Assembly: GCA_963719485.1 (NCBI GenBank)
Contig: OY970387.1
Span: 3,038,001 to 3,102,000, forward strand
Source: Bog-473 sp963719485
Lineage (GTDB): Bacteria > Actinomycetota > Acidimicrobiia > Acidimicrobiales > RAAP-2
Direction of reading: 5' to 3'
DNA length: 64,000 nucleotides
Below the pieces are notes generated by a model. It was not told the DNA's origin. It saw only the letters and a program-made list of their open reading frames with translations, and made no database searches. Shown here piece after piece: positions 15,023 through 22,652 of the stretch. Every line of letters begins with the position of its first letter. The first letter of the stretch is position 1. The translations under genes and the position numbers were made by a program.

Positions 15023-15100
15023 GACATCCGGCTTCCGAAAGGCGGGGCGTCCCATCAACGTGCACTGTTCGGGGTACCTCGATCGGTCGGTCAGGACACG

Positions 15101-15589
15101 TCACTCGCTCTTCGGGAAATGGACGCCGTGACGACCCAGCCAGTCAACCAGAGCCCGGCCATCACTCAGCTCGGCGTCAGTCGACCATCCGTCCCATCGA
15201 ATGGAGTCGCCGTGGTGCAGGCCAAGCACTGCGATCACTGCATCGGCTCGGTCTCGAAGTTCCAGGGCCTGGTCCCCGTAGCACATGCAGTGGAATCCAC
15301 GAGCGGGTTCGACAATTGCCAGCCGCTCGAACATTTGCGCAAGTTCTTCGGCATTTGTGACATCGAGTAGGACGGTTTGTCCGAGTGGTTTCGCCTCGCT
15401 CATGCCTCCATCGATGATCCGAACTCTTGCAACGTCGCGCCAGAGCCGTGAAAGGCTCTCATTGGACGGGTCGGGCCGGTCTGTATCCTCGAACAACTTT
15501 CTCGTCTCATCATCCGCAAGGACCTTGTCTCCATTTGGGAGCGTGATCGTGGAGAACCCAGACGAACGTCGCTTCCGGCGCAATTTCAC
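15101..15589 (-). CDS. Conserved hypothetical protein
   Basis: 162 residues, soluble, no signal peptide. The N-terminus is very basic (KLRRKRRSS). The centre has VLLDVTNAEELAQMF, and the C-terminal half carries HCMCYGDQALEL and LGLHHGDSIRWDGW, phrases I associate with a conserved actinobacterial family of unknown function. The Cys-Met-Cys and His-His clusters could bind metal, which is inference. The GTG start lacks a Shine-Dalgarno; TAGCCT (15602-15597, reverse) ends 7 nt before it, so it looks leaderless. The -35 position falls in a heptanucleotide repeat. Confidence 0.7.
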   Translation of the reverse strand: MKLRRKRRSSGFSTITLPNGDKVLADDETRKLFEDTDRPDPSNESLSRLWRDVARVRIIDGGMSEAKPLGQTVLLDVTNAEELAQMFERLAIVEPARGFHCMCYGDQALELRDRADAVIAVLGLHHGDSIRWDGWSTDAELSDGRALVDWLGRHGVHFPKSE

Positions 15590-15606
15590 GATTCCGAGGC
15601 TAGCTT

Positions 15607-15648
15607 CCTTGGCCCTTGGCCCTTGGCCCTTGGCCCTTGGCCCCTGGC
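15607..15648. repeat. Heptanucleotide tandem repeat (CCTTGGC)x5 plus one variant
   Basis: Five exact copies of CCTTGGC at 15607-15641 and a sixth copy with one change (CCCTGGC, 15642-15648). It sits 18 nt upstream of a reverse-strand gene start, covering the expected -35 region of its promoter. A change in copy number would move upstream elements by 7 bp each. Confidence 0.9.
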
Positions 15649-15692
15649 CGGTGGCTCATCGGTCGACGAACCGGCGCGAAGGCGGCCGCACT

Positions 15693-16697
15693 CTAAGAAG
15701 CTTGGACTTCTCTCAGCCTCTCGGTCAGGTCTCGTGCATCAGGATGATCAAGGACGTCTGATGTGGCATGGAGCACGTGCCCGTTGACATGAGACCTGAA
15801 CGTGGACCGCTCCCCAACGACAGCCTCCGGGATCTCGACAGCTCTCCAGACGGCGTAGTCGGATTCAGCCAGCAGGACGATGACGGCTGAATCGAAATCA
15901 AAGGATCGGAATGGGGAGAGCTGCCGCTGGCTCCTGGTCGGTGGGTCGGACACGACTCTGGCCTTTACCTGTACGCGCTTGTCACCTGGAACGAGAACAT
16001 CCCAACTCTTTTCGGAATTGGGCGCCAACTCACCGCCAAGCGCTCTCACAACGAGGTATTCGGCATAGTCGCCTGCCGGAGCATTCTCTGTGCGGACGAT
16101 GCCGCGGCTTCGTAGTTCCGACAGCGTCGACCGATACAGGGCAAACAGCTGCGAGGTTGACATCAGGGAAAGGTCGCCGACTGGTGGGTGAACGTCGGAC
16201 ACGAAGTGATCCTGGCGGATTGGATCCAGGCGCGTCGAGATGCCATCCACCTGGCGTTCTACGGGGACAGGCGGAACCCGCATGGTGTCGGTACCACCAG
16301 AAGGATCGATGATTCGTCGTTGGCTAAACCAGACTCTGTCGGGCTCCACCATCGTCGGCGCTCTATTCGTTCTCGCCGGTGCGGATTCCGGACCACGCTC
16401 TCCGTGCGCCAGGGCGCGGGCCCATTCTCCCGAGGCGGCACGAAAAAGCCTCTCCGTTCGCCTCAGATCCTCCCGAAGCGGCTGGCAATTCCTTTCGGCA
16501 TCGGACCACATTCGCCCGGGCGAGCTCGATTGGTATCGGTCCAAGAGATCCAGGCAGATTCCAGCTTGTTCGCGAATCTGTAGCGCCAATGGCCTCGCGC
16601 TCACGTCGTCGAGGTTCGGATCAAGCGACTGCTCCATACCGCGCAGCTTGGCAACCTCGTTGGTCAGTTCGTTTCGGAGCTTGCGACTACTCGCCAC
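15693..16697 (-). CDS. Uncharacterised protein with a possible PD-(D/E)XK-like C-terminal domain
   Basis: 334 residues from a GTG with GGAGG 5 nt upstream. The N-terminal 170 residues are helical and polar (Arg/Glu-rich) and unlike anything I recognise. The C-terminal domain (about 180-330) has an acidic helix GDYAEYLVVRALGG (Glu213), then SWDVLVPGDKRVQVKAR (Asp233, Lys245). The E...D...(Q)xK spacing and strand pattern resemble PD-(D/E)XK nuclease cores and the DUF6998-type domain; nuclease activity is inference. The codon choice looks less GC-rich than the surroundings. It lies in a lower-GC stretch with an APH-like gene upstream. Confidence 0.65.
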   Translation of the reverse strand: MASSRKLRNELTNEVAKLRGMEQSLDPNLDDVSARPLALQIREQAGICLDLLDRYQSSSPGRMWSDAERNCQPLREDLRRTERLFRAASGEWARALAHGERGPESAPARTNRAPTMVEPDRVWFSQRRIIDPSGGTDTMRVPPVPVERQVDGISTRLDPIRQDHFVSDVHPPVGDLSLMSTSQLFALYRSTLSELRSRGIVRTENAPAGDYAEYLVVRALGGELAPNSEKSWDVLVPGDKRVQVKARVVSDPPTRSQRQLSPFRSFDFDSAVIVLLAESDYAVWRAVEIPEAVVGERSTFRSHVNGHVLHATSDVLDHPDARDLTERLREVQAS

Positions 16698-16878
16698 CTG
16701 GTCCTCCCTCCGTCCGCTTCAACTGACGAAGCAGCCGCCTATCCGCAGTAGCCGCCGGGCCGGCCATGTCCTCATCAATCAAGGCTGACGGACAGCGACC
16801 CCGCCGTCATGGGACGAAAGGCCCTTCGCGTTTGTCCTGGAATTGCGAAACGGCTGGTGGTCGATGTCCCCGCGAGAC

Positions 16879-17589
16879 CTAGGAGGGAGCGCCAGCTCCA
16901 GCCTCCTTCACCACCTCCCACATACGGGCTTGCTCAGGAGCGGACATGTGGGGATCCAACACCTTCCATGCCACCACGTCATGCAGACGCTCCTTCACCA
17001 CGCCGACATCGAGGGAGTCGACAAAGCTCTTCACCAAGGCCGCGCGGGCACGACCGAGGACCATGCCGATGAACCGACCGGTCGGCACTTCGCCTGCCGC
17101 CATGAGGACCCACGCGAGCGCCACATCGACGGCGGGATCACCTCGGCAAACACCGGTCCAGTCGATGACAATCGGACCTCGTGGACTCATCATCACGTTC
17201 AGTGGATGGAGGTCGAGATGCAGGATGCGATCTCCATGACCGACAGGGGCGTCGTGCAACCAGTCCGGAGCCGCGAGTTCATGAAGCCGACGATGGAGAT
17301 CGGCCAGCACCCGCCCCACACGAGGGATTGCCCATGGGCGCTTGGACATCATCGCGACCATGTCGGCGCCCTCGATGCGCTCCATGACCATGCTGAGGCC
17401 GTCGTCGCTCACTTCCTCAACCTCAGGCACCGGGAATCCCTGGGAATGGAGGTACTCCATGACTCGAGCTTCTCCCAACATCGAACGTTCCTCCCGGGAG
17501 CGCCGAAGGACCAATCCAGGGCCGTATTCGAAGATGTCTGCGTCTCGACCGGCCGCCAACAAGTTCCCAGGGTCCTTCACCGGGGCCAA
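16879..17589 (-). CDS. Aminoglycoside phosphotransferase-family (APH) kinase
   Basis: 236 residues, a small protein-kinase-like fold: ATP lobe (GRDADIFEYGPGLVLRR), the catalytic loop HLDLHPLNVMM near residue 125 and the metal-binding IDWTGVCRGDPAVDVA. The full set of catalytic motifs is present, so it should be an active kinase, but this family covers antibiotic, sugar and choline kinases and the substrate cannot be read. TTG start with GGAGG 5 nt upstream. The gene is monocistronic or shares a transcript with the KdpD-like gene 40 nt upstream. Confidence 0.8.
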   Translation of the reverse strand: MAPVKDPGNLLAAGRDADIFEYGPGLVLRRSREERSMLGEARVMEYLHSQGFPVPEVEEVSDDGLSMVMERIEGADMVAMMSKRPWAIPRVGRVLADLHRRLHELAAPDWLHDAPVGHGDRILHLDLHPLNVMMSPRGPIVIDWTGVCRGDPAVDVALAWVLMAAGEVPTGRFIGMVLGRARAALVKSFVDSLDVGVVKERLHDVVAWKVLDPHMSAPEQARMWEVVKEAGAGAPS

Positions 17590-17628
17590 GGTAACCTCCG
17601 ATTGCGGGTCAGCTGCTCTCCGGCCTCG

Positions 17629-18708
17629 TCAAGCGCTCGCGTGTGGTGACATCGACTCCTCACGTACCGCCTCGATCCGCACGTCCGGGAGAAGTCGTTG
17701 CAGGCGAGAGACAATCGAACCGTGCACGATCTCTCCCAGCCGGGATCGGTGCCGGCCGACGACGAGCCGGGAAGCGCCGTGGTCCCGCACCGCCCGGGCC
17801 AGACCCTCGGGCACCGACCCCGCGGTCAACTGGACGTAGAAGCCTCCGACCTCTGCGACCAGGTCCCGGTGCTCGGCGTGGGCCTGCGATCGCTGGTCGG
17901 TCATCCCGTCGTCGAGGCTGACGTGGACCACAAGCAGATCGGCGTCGTCCTCGAGCGCCCGTTCGCGGGCGCGGCGAATGACGTGCCGGCCCCAGCCGGT
18001 ATCCGAGACCCCTGCGACCACGGTCGCGCGGGACGCAGCGACGAGCCCACGTGCTTCGAGCATCTCCCCGGCCACCGCCTCCAGGGTTCCGTCCATCCAG
18101 GCCCGCCCGAGGGCACTGAGCGCCTCGAGGTTGGACACCCGGAAGTAATCCGCCAGCGCGCCTCCGACCCGGTCCGCCGAGTACACCTTTCCGTCGGCGA
18201 TGCGCCGACGGAGGACATCGGCGGGTAGATCGATCAGCACGGTTTCCCCGGAGCGCACGAACTCGTCCGGAATCGACTCGACAGTCCCCGCTCCGGTGAG
18301 CTGCGCCACGTAGTCCCGGGCCGACACCAGGTTGGCCAGATTGGCCGTCGTCATGACGTCAACCCCGGCAGCAAGGATGTCCGCCACCTCCTGCCACCTG
18401 GGCCTGGTCGTGCCGACCACGGTGTGCGCCAGCTCGTCGACCAAGGCGACGCCGGCCCCGCTGGCGATCACCCCCTCGACATCGAACTCGTCGAAGGTTC
18501 CGCTCCCGTAGGCGACCGGGCGAGGTGGCACAACCTCCAGGTCTCCTAACTGGGCCCGGGTCTCTGCCCGGCCATGGCGTTCGAGCCAGCCCACGACGAC
18601 GCGCTCGCCGGCATCGGAACGAAGTCGGCCCGCCCGCAACATGGCGTAGGTCTTTCCGACGCCGGGAGCAGTGCCCAGGTACGTCGTCAGGGCGCCGGAT
18701 CCTCCCAC
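17629..18708 (-). CDS. KdpD-like sensor/USP protein without histidine kinase part
   Basis: 359 residues, only the N-terminal part of KdpD: Walker A GTAPGVGKT near residue 12, Walker B-like ALVDELAHT near 88, and a universal-stress domain (about 235-350) with LVVGRHRSRLGEIVHGS. There are no membrane helices and no HisKA/HATPase domains. In full KdpD this region senses K+ or c-di-AMP and controls the kinase. Here no kdpFABC, kdpE or kinase is nearby, so it may be a free-standing nucleotide-binding sensor. The GTG at 18708 has a weak start context, with a GGGAGG just inside the frame. Confidence 0.8.
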   Translation of the reverse strand: MGGSGALTTYLGTAPGVGKTYAMLRAGRLRSDAGERVVVGWLERHGRAETRAQLGDLEVVPPRPVAYGSGTFDEFDVEGVIASGAGVALVDELAHTVVGTTRPRWQEVADILAAGVDVMTTANLANLVSARDYVAQLTGAGTVESIPDEFVRSGETVLIDLPADVLRRRIADGKVYSADRVGGALADYFRVSNLEALSALGRAWMDGTLEAVAGEMLEARGLVAASRATVVAGVSDTGWGRHVIRRARERALEDDADLLVVHVSLDDGMTDQRSQAHAEHRDLVAEVGGFYVQLTAGSVPEGLARAVRDHGASRLVVGRHRSRLGEIVHGSIVSRLQRLLPDVRIEAVREESMSPHASA

Positions 18709-18762
18709 CGGGCAAGCCTGCCACCTCGATGGAGCCCTCGCCGCGACCCGATGTTTCCCGGA

Positions 18763-19527
18763 TCAGACCGTCCCGGCCAGTTGTCGGATCCCCTCTGTGA
18801 ACGGGGGCGCGACGTACACGATGAGTCGATCAACACCCAGCTCTTCCCACTGGCGAGTCTGCTCGGGTACCGATCCGAGCGTCGCGACAAGCAAGAACTC
18901 GCGGGGGTCGCGCCCTGCTTCCGAGCGGGCTTCCCGAGCAACTGCAGCGAGCTCAGGAAGTCGGGCGTTGGCCTGCATACAGATGCCGTCACCGATCCTG
19001 CCGGCCACTTCAGCCATCTTGGGACCGAAGGCCGCGATCAGGATCGGTGGTCGCGGCGTCGGACGCAAAAACCCGCCCTTCCCCGTCTTTCCGCCTGACC
19101 ACACTTGTCGCAGCGTCTCCACTGTCCGCTCGACGGATTGCCGGCGCTCGGGGTCGCTACCGACGGAGCGTCCCAGCGCTTCCTGCTCGCGCCCGTAGGG
19201 AGTGCCGGACCGGCCTCCGGCGCCGATCCCCAGCATGAGACGCCCGCCGCTTACTTCCTGCAATGTGGCGGCCATCACCGCCAATGTGCCCGGATCACGA
19301 TTCGCAACGTTGAGGACGAGAGGCCCGAGCACCACGCGAGAGACGGTGCTGGCCAGGGCCGACAGGACCGTCCAACACTCGAGCACGTGCGGTGCCCCTT
19401 GGACCAATCCGTTCAGATGGTCGTTCAACCACACACCGTCGAGACCGCCTGCTTCCGCGGCTTGGGCGGCGCCAAGCACGTCAGACCACCGTGTTCCGAA
19501 ACCGTCCAGGAGTACGTCGACGTCCAT
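18763..19527 (-). CDS. Luciferase-like (LLM class) flavin or F420-dependent oxidoreductase
   Basis: 254 residues from the ATG at 19527. TIM-barrel LLM signature: GGLDGVWLNDHL, VVLGPLVLNVANRDPGTLAVMAATLQEVSGGRLMLGIGAGG, and PPILIAAFGPKMAEVAGRIGDG. In actinobacteria most such proteins use F420H2 rather than FMN; that preference is likely but not visible. At about 254 residues it lacks some C-terminal elements of longer members. It stands alone, head to head with two small genes. Confidence 0.85.
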   Translation of the reverse strand: MDVDVLLDGFGTRWSDVLGAAQAAEAGGLDGVWLNDHLNGLVQGAPHVLECWTVLSALASTVSRVVLGPLVLNVANRDPGTLAVMAATLQEVSGGRLMLGIGAGGRSGTPYGREQEALGRSVGSDPERRQSVERTVETLRQVWSGGKTGKGGFLRPTPRPPILIAAFGPKMAEVAGRIGDGICMQANARLPELAAVAREARSEAGRDPREFLLVATLGSVPEQTRQWEELGVDRLIVYVAPPFTEGIRQLAGTV

Positions 19528-19587
19528 GACCGACCCTAACCAGGCTCTGTGGTCCGGTTCGCACCACCGATGGCTACAATTGGGCCA

Positions 19588-19749
19588 GTGGTCAGAGTTG
19601 AGCTCGAACGAGTCGAGGCGCTTGAACTTCTCGGAATGACGTTGGCCCACCTCAATGTTGCCGAGGCAAGAGCCGAGATGTCACCCCGAGTGGCGCTGTT
19701 GATCGTTCTCAGGGACAAGCTCGCTCTCGGGCTCAGGGAGGAACGATGA
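19588..19749 (+). CDS. Small hypothetical protein (53 aa), first of a coupled pair
   Basis: GTG at 19588, with TACAAT at 19575-19580 ending 7 nt upstream and no Shine-Dalgarno, so probably leaderless. The product is a charged amphipathic helical protein (VEALELLGMTLAHLNVAEAR). A start at 19549 would add 13 residues with no support. The stop overlaps the next ATG (ATGA). The arrangement resembles a two-gene toxin-antitoxin or regulator pair, but neither protein is recognised. Confidence 0.55.
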   Translation: MVRVELERVEALELLGMTLAHLNVAEARAEMSPRVALLIVLRDKLALGLREER

Positions 19750-20009
19750 GCTACAGCGACGCCGAGGTATTTGCGGCGACTTCCGCGATGGACAAGTACC
19801 GGAGTGGCGAAGAGGGCGAGGCCGGCTCCGCTCTGGTCGTCGTGGGTCTGAGCGCAGAGAGAGCAGCCAAGGAAGTGGGAATCCGCGACGACATGATCCG
19901 AGTTGCGCATCGTGCCGGCGCCTCCATCCGCCAGCTCGCCGAAGTTTCTGGTCTCGGTCGTAAGACCGTGACGGCAATCATCTCATCGGAAGCACGGTTG
20001 CAAGACTGA
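19746..20009 (+). CDS. Small helix-turn-helix protein (87 aa)
   Basis: A soluble, helical protein whose second half, VAHRAGASIRQLAEVSGLGRKTVTAII (residues 53-79), has the pattern of a short helix-turn-helix (ASIRQLAEVSGLGRKTVTAI). The first half contains a Ser/Glu-rich stretch and a helix around LSAERAAKEVGI. It overlaps the preceding 53-residue gene by 4 nt. Its likely role is DNA binding, perhaps autoregulation of the pair. Confidence 0.55.
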   Translation: MSYSDAEVFAATSAMDKYRSGEEGEAGSALVVVGLSAERAAKEVGIRDDMIRVAHRAGASIRQLAEVSGLGRKTVTAIISSEARLQD

Positions 20010-20086
20010 TCGTGAATGGGGCACATCGGATATGCCTGATGGCCCTCTCGGTTCCAACCGCGGTCGCCAACGAGATCCGACTCGGT

Positions 20087-20113
20087 TGTCACATTCGAGT
20101 CGTGGCCGGTGTC
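20087..20113 (+). promoter_or_regulatory. Predicted ECF41-dependent promoter
   Basis: TGTCACA (20087-20093) followed 16 nt later by TGTC (20110-20113), 33 nt upstream of the AhpD-like gene. As I recall, ECF41 promoters have TGTCACA at -35 and CGTC at -10, so the -35 element matches exactly and the -10 in three of four bases. The sigma factor two genes on is of that group. Confidence 0.6.
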
Positions 20114-20146
20114 TCATGGTGAAAGCACGTCACCAGAGGAGGCATC

Positions 20147-20725
20147 ATGGCCAGCAGTACGCGGATCCCCCCGGCAGAACTGACCGGACCCTACGGCGCA
20201 GTGGTAAAGCGCATGTCCCGCAAAATGTTCGGAGAGGTGCCGGAACCGGTCGGGGTGACGTGGCACAACCGGAAGGTACTGAACTTCAGCTTCGCCGTCG
20301 GTCGCAAGGCCCAGAAGTGGGACCAGTGTGACGAGAACCTGAAGTCGTTCGCGCACATGGCCACGGCCAGCCTGATCGGCTGCAGCTTCTGCTTGGACCT
20401 CGGATACTTCTTCGCCCACAACGAGGGCCTCGACGTCAACAAGGCCCGTGAGGTGCCCCGTTGGCGTGTGTCGGACGTCTTCACGCCGCTCGAGCGAGAT
20501 GTCATGGAGTACGCCGAGGCGATGACGCAGACGCCGCCGACGGTGACCGACGAGTTGTCGGCCCGGCTGCTCAAGGCACTGGGAGCGGCCGCTCTGGTTG
20601 AACTCACCGCGTTCATTGCGCTGGCCAACTTCATGGCCCGTTCCAACATCGCGATGGGCATCGAATCGCAGGAGTTCTCCGCCGCCTGCCACCTCGAGCC
20701 ACTCGCCCTCACCTCGTCGGCGTGA
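20147..20725 (+). CDS. Carboxymuconolactone decarboxylase/AhpD-like protein
   Basis: 192 residues, all-helical, with the peroxidase-type motif GCSFCLDLG (CxxC near 80-83) and the following FFAHNEGLD. AhpD-like proteins are thiol oxidoreductases; CMD-family members are the 'C' of the COE genes (carboxymuconolactone decarboxylase, oxidoreductase, epimerase) next to ECF41 sigma factors. AGAGGAGG lies 4-5 nt before the ATG. The stop overlaps the sigma factor start (GTGATG), so the pair is coupled. Confidence 0.85.
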   Translation: MASSTRIPPAELTGPYGAVVKRMSRKMFGEVPEPVGVTWHNRKVLNFSFAVGRKAQKWDQCDENLKSFAHMATASLIGCSFCLDLGYFFAHNEGLDVNKAREVPRWRVSDVFTPLERDVMEYAEAMTQTPPTVTDELSARLLKALGAAALVELTAFIALANFMARSNIAMGIESQEFSAACHLEPLALTSSA

Positions 20726-21585
20726 TGGAGGACCCGTTCGTCACCCACCGCGGGCTGCTCTTCACCGTCGCCTACGAAATGCTCGGCTCGGCGACCGACG
20801 CCGAGGATGTCGTTCAGGAGACCTGGCTGCGCTGGGCCGGCGTCGATCGGACCGAGGTGCGTGACTCGCGGGCATATCTGGTCCGGATCGTCACCCGGCA
20901 GGCGTTGAATCGGCTCCGAACGGTGTCCCGCCGCCGGGAGGACTACGTCGGCGAATGGTTGCCCGAGCCGCTGTTGACGGGTCCGGACATGGCCAACGAC
21001 GCCGAGCTCGCCGAGAACGTCTCGATCGCCCTCCTCACGGTGCTCGAGACCCTTGGTCCGGTCGAGCGGGCTGTGTTCGTCCTACACGAAGTGTTCGAGA
21101 CACCGTACGACGAGATCGCTGAGGTCGTTGGCAAGACCACGGCCGCAGTCCGGCAGATCGCCCACCGTGCCCGTGCGCACGTGGCGGCACGACGTCCGCG
21201 GATGCAGGTGGACCGGGCCCAACAAGAGGCAACCCTCGAAAAGTTCATGGGCGCCGTGACCTCCGGGGATGTGCGGGGATTGGTGGAAGTGCTCGCCCCA
21301 GAGGTGGTGTTGACCGCCGATGGCGGCGGTCTGGTGCGGGCTGCTCGGAAGCCGCTCGTCGGGGCCGAGACCGTGGTGGCGTTCCTCGCCCGCGTGGCGG
21401 ATCTCTCGGGATTGGTGGCGAGCACCGCTCGGATCAACGGCATGCCCGGTGCCCGGTTCGACGTTGGTGGTGACGTCACTGTGGTGAGTCTGGTGATCGA
21501 GAACAACCTGATCACACGGATCTACGCCATCCGCAATCCGAACAAGCTGGGACGGCTGGCGGAGGTGGCAGAACTGCGGCGGTGA
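20722..21585 (+). CDS. ECF41-group sigma factor (SigJ-like) with SnoaL-type C-terminal domain
   Basis: 287 residues: sigma2 (about 5-75, EDVVQETWLRW), the linker motif EWLPEP at 78-83 and sigma4 (about 105-165, ETPYDEIAEVVGKTTAAVRQI). A C-terminal NTF2-fold domain (about 175-285) has the DGGG motif (near 201) and NPNKL at 272-276. These are the marks of ECF41; the C-terminal domain acts as a built-in regulator, so no anti-sigma factor is expected. It is co-transcribed with the AhpD-like gene, from a promoter matching the ECF41 pattern. Confidence 0.92.
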   Translation: MMEDPFVTHRGLLFTVAYEMLGSATDAEDVVQETWLRWAGVDRTEVRDSRAYLVRIVTRQALNRLRTVSRRREDYVGEWLPEPLLTGPDMANDAELAENVSIALLTVLETLGPVERAVFVLHEVFETPYDEIAEVVGKTTAAVRQIAHRARAHVAARRPRMQVDRAQQEATLEKFMGAVTSGDVRGLVEVLAPEVVLTADGGGLVRAARKPLVGAETVVAFLARVADLSGLVASTARINGMPGARFDVGGDVTVVSLVIENNLITRIYAIRNPNKLGRLAEVAELRR

Positions 21586-21713
21586 CCGTCCTCGCCGCAT
21601 ATCACCAAGTCGGAAGGTCTCGGTTTGACACGCTGAGGTGCCGTTGCCATCGTCTCGCCTGGACCACCGCCCACTGCGGACGGTCCCGACGAGTGCGAGA
21701 GGACGGCCGGACC

Positions 21714-22616
21714 ATGTTGCAGGACAGAGTGGCGATCATCACCGGGGCGGGACGGGGGATCGGCCGCGAGCACGCCCTCCTGTTCGCTTCGCTCGGCGCC
21801 AAGGTCGTCGTCAACGACCTGGGCGGGGCGGTCGACGGGTCGGGTGCCGACATCTCCGCCGCGCAGTCGGTGGTCGACGAGATCACCGCGGCCGGCGGCC
21901 AGGCCGTGGCCAACACGGACAGCGTGAGCTCCTTCGACGGGGCGAAGGCGATGGTCGAGCAGGCCGTCTCGTCGTTCGGCGACCTGCACGTCGTGGTCAA
22001 CAACGCCGGCATTCTGCGCGATCGGATGCTCGTGTCCATGAGCGAGCAGGAGTTCGACGATGTCATCGCGGTGCACCTCAAGGGCACGTTCAACCTGACC
22101 CGCCACGCGGCCGACGTCTGGCGGAACGCGGCCAAGGCGGGAACGATCACCGACCGGGCGATCGTGAACACCAGCTCGGGTGCCGGCTTGCACGGCAACA
22201 TCGGGCAGACCAACTACTCGGCGGCCAAGGCGGGGATCGCCGCCATGACCGTCGTCAACGCCATGGAGATGGAGCGTTATGGCGTGCGGGCCAACTGCAT
22301 CGCCCCGGTGGCCCGGACGCGGCTCACCATGCAGACGCCGGGGATGGGCGAGTCGATGCAGCAGCACCTGTTCGACCCCGAGAACGTCTCGCCGCTCGTC
22401 GCGGTCCTGGCTGCGGAGGGCTGTCCGTTCAACGGCCAGGTCTTCAGCGTGTACGGGGGTTCGGTCGGGATCTACGCCGGATGGTCGATTGCCGACTCCG
22501 TGGAGACGGACGACCGCTGGACGGCCGATTCGCTGGCGACCGCCATGGACAAGCTGCCCCGCACCGTCGAGGTGAACAGCCAGATCGCGGAGCTCGGCAA
22601 GCACATGGGGCGTTGA
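21714..22616 (+). CDS. Short-chain dehydrogenase/reductase
   Basis: 300 residues. NAD(P)-binding TGAGRGIG at 10-17, VVNNAG near 93, Ser in SSGAG, and catalytic YSAAKAG. It resembles the (3R)-hydroxyacyl-CoA dehydrogenase type (multifunctional enzyme-2-like), with the long GGAVDGSGADISAAQ loop. It follows the ECF41 pair by 128 nt and precedes a Baeyer-Villiger-type monooxygenase and an esterase on the same strand. It may oxidise an alcohol to the ketone used by the next enzyme, which is inference. GAGAGG lies 10 nt before the ATG. Confidence 0.85.
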   Translation: MLQDRVAIITGAGRGIGREHALLFASLGAKVVVNDLGGAVDGSGADISAAQSVVDEITAAGGQAVANTDSVSSFDGAKAMVEQAVSSFGDLHVVVNNAGILRDRMLVSMSEQEFDDVIAVHLKGTFNLTRHAADVWRNAAKAGTITDRAIVNTSSGAGLHGNIGQTNYSAAKAGIAAMTVVNAMEMERYGVRANCIAPVARTRLTMQTPGMGESMQQHLFDPENVSPLVAVLAAEGCPFNGQVFSVYGGSVGIYAGWSIADSVETDDRWTADSLATAMDKLPRTVEVNSQIAELGKHMGR

Positions 22617-22652
22617 CCATCCGCGGCAACGAGCCTGCCTAGGCTCGTCCGC

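Noticed and set aside
16687..16767. A separate 26-residue gene upstream of the PD-(D/E)XK-like gene
   Set aside because: The frame is short and has no clear start signal; mentioned only as a possible coupled small ORF, not listed as a gene.
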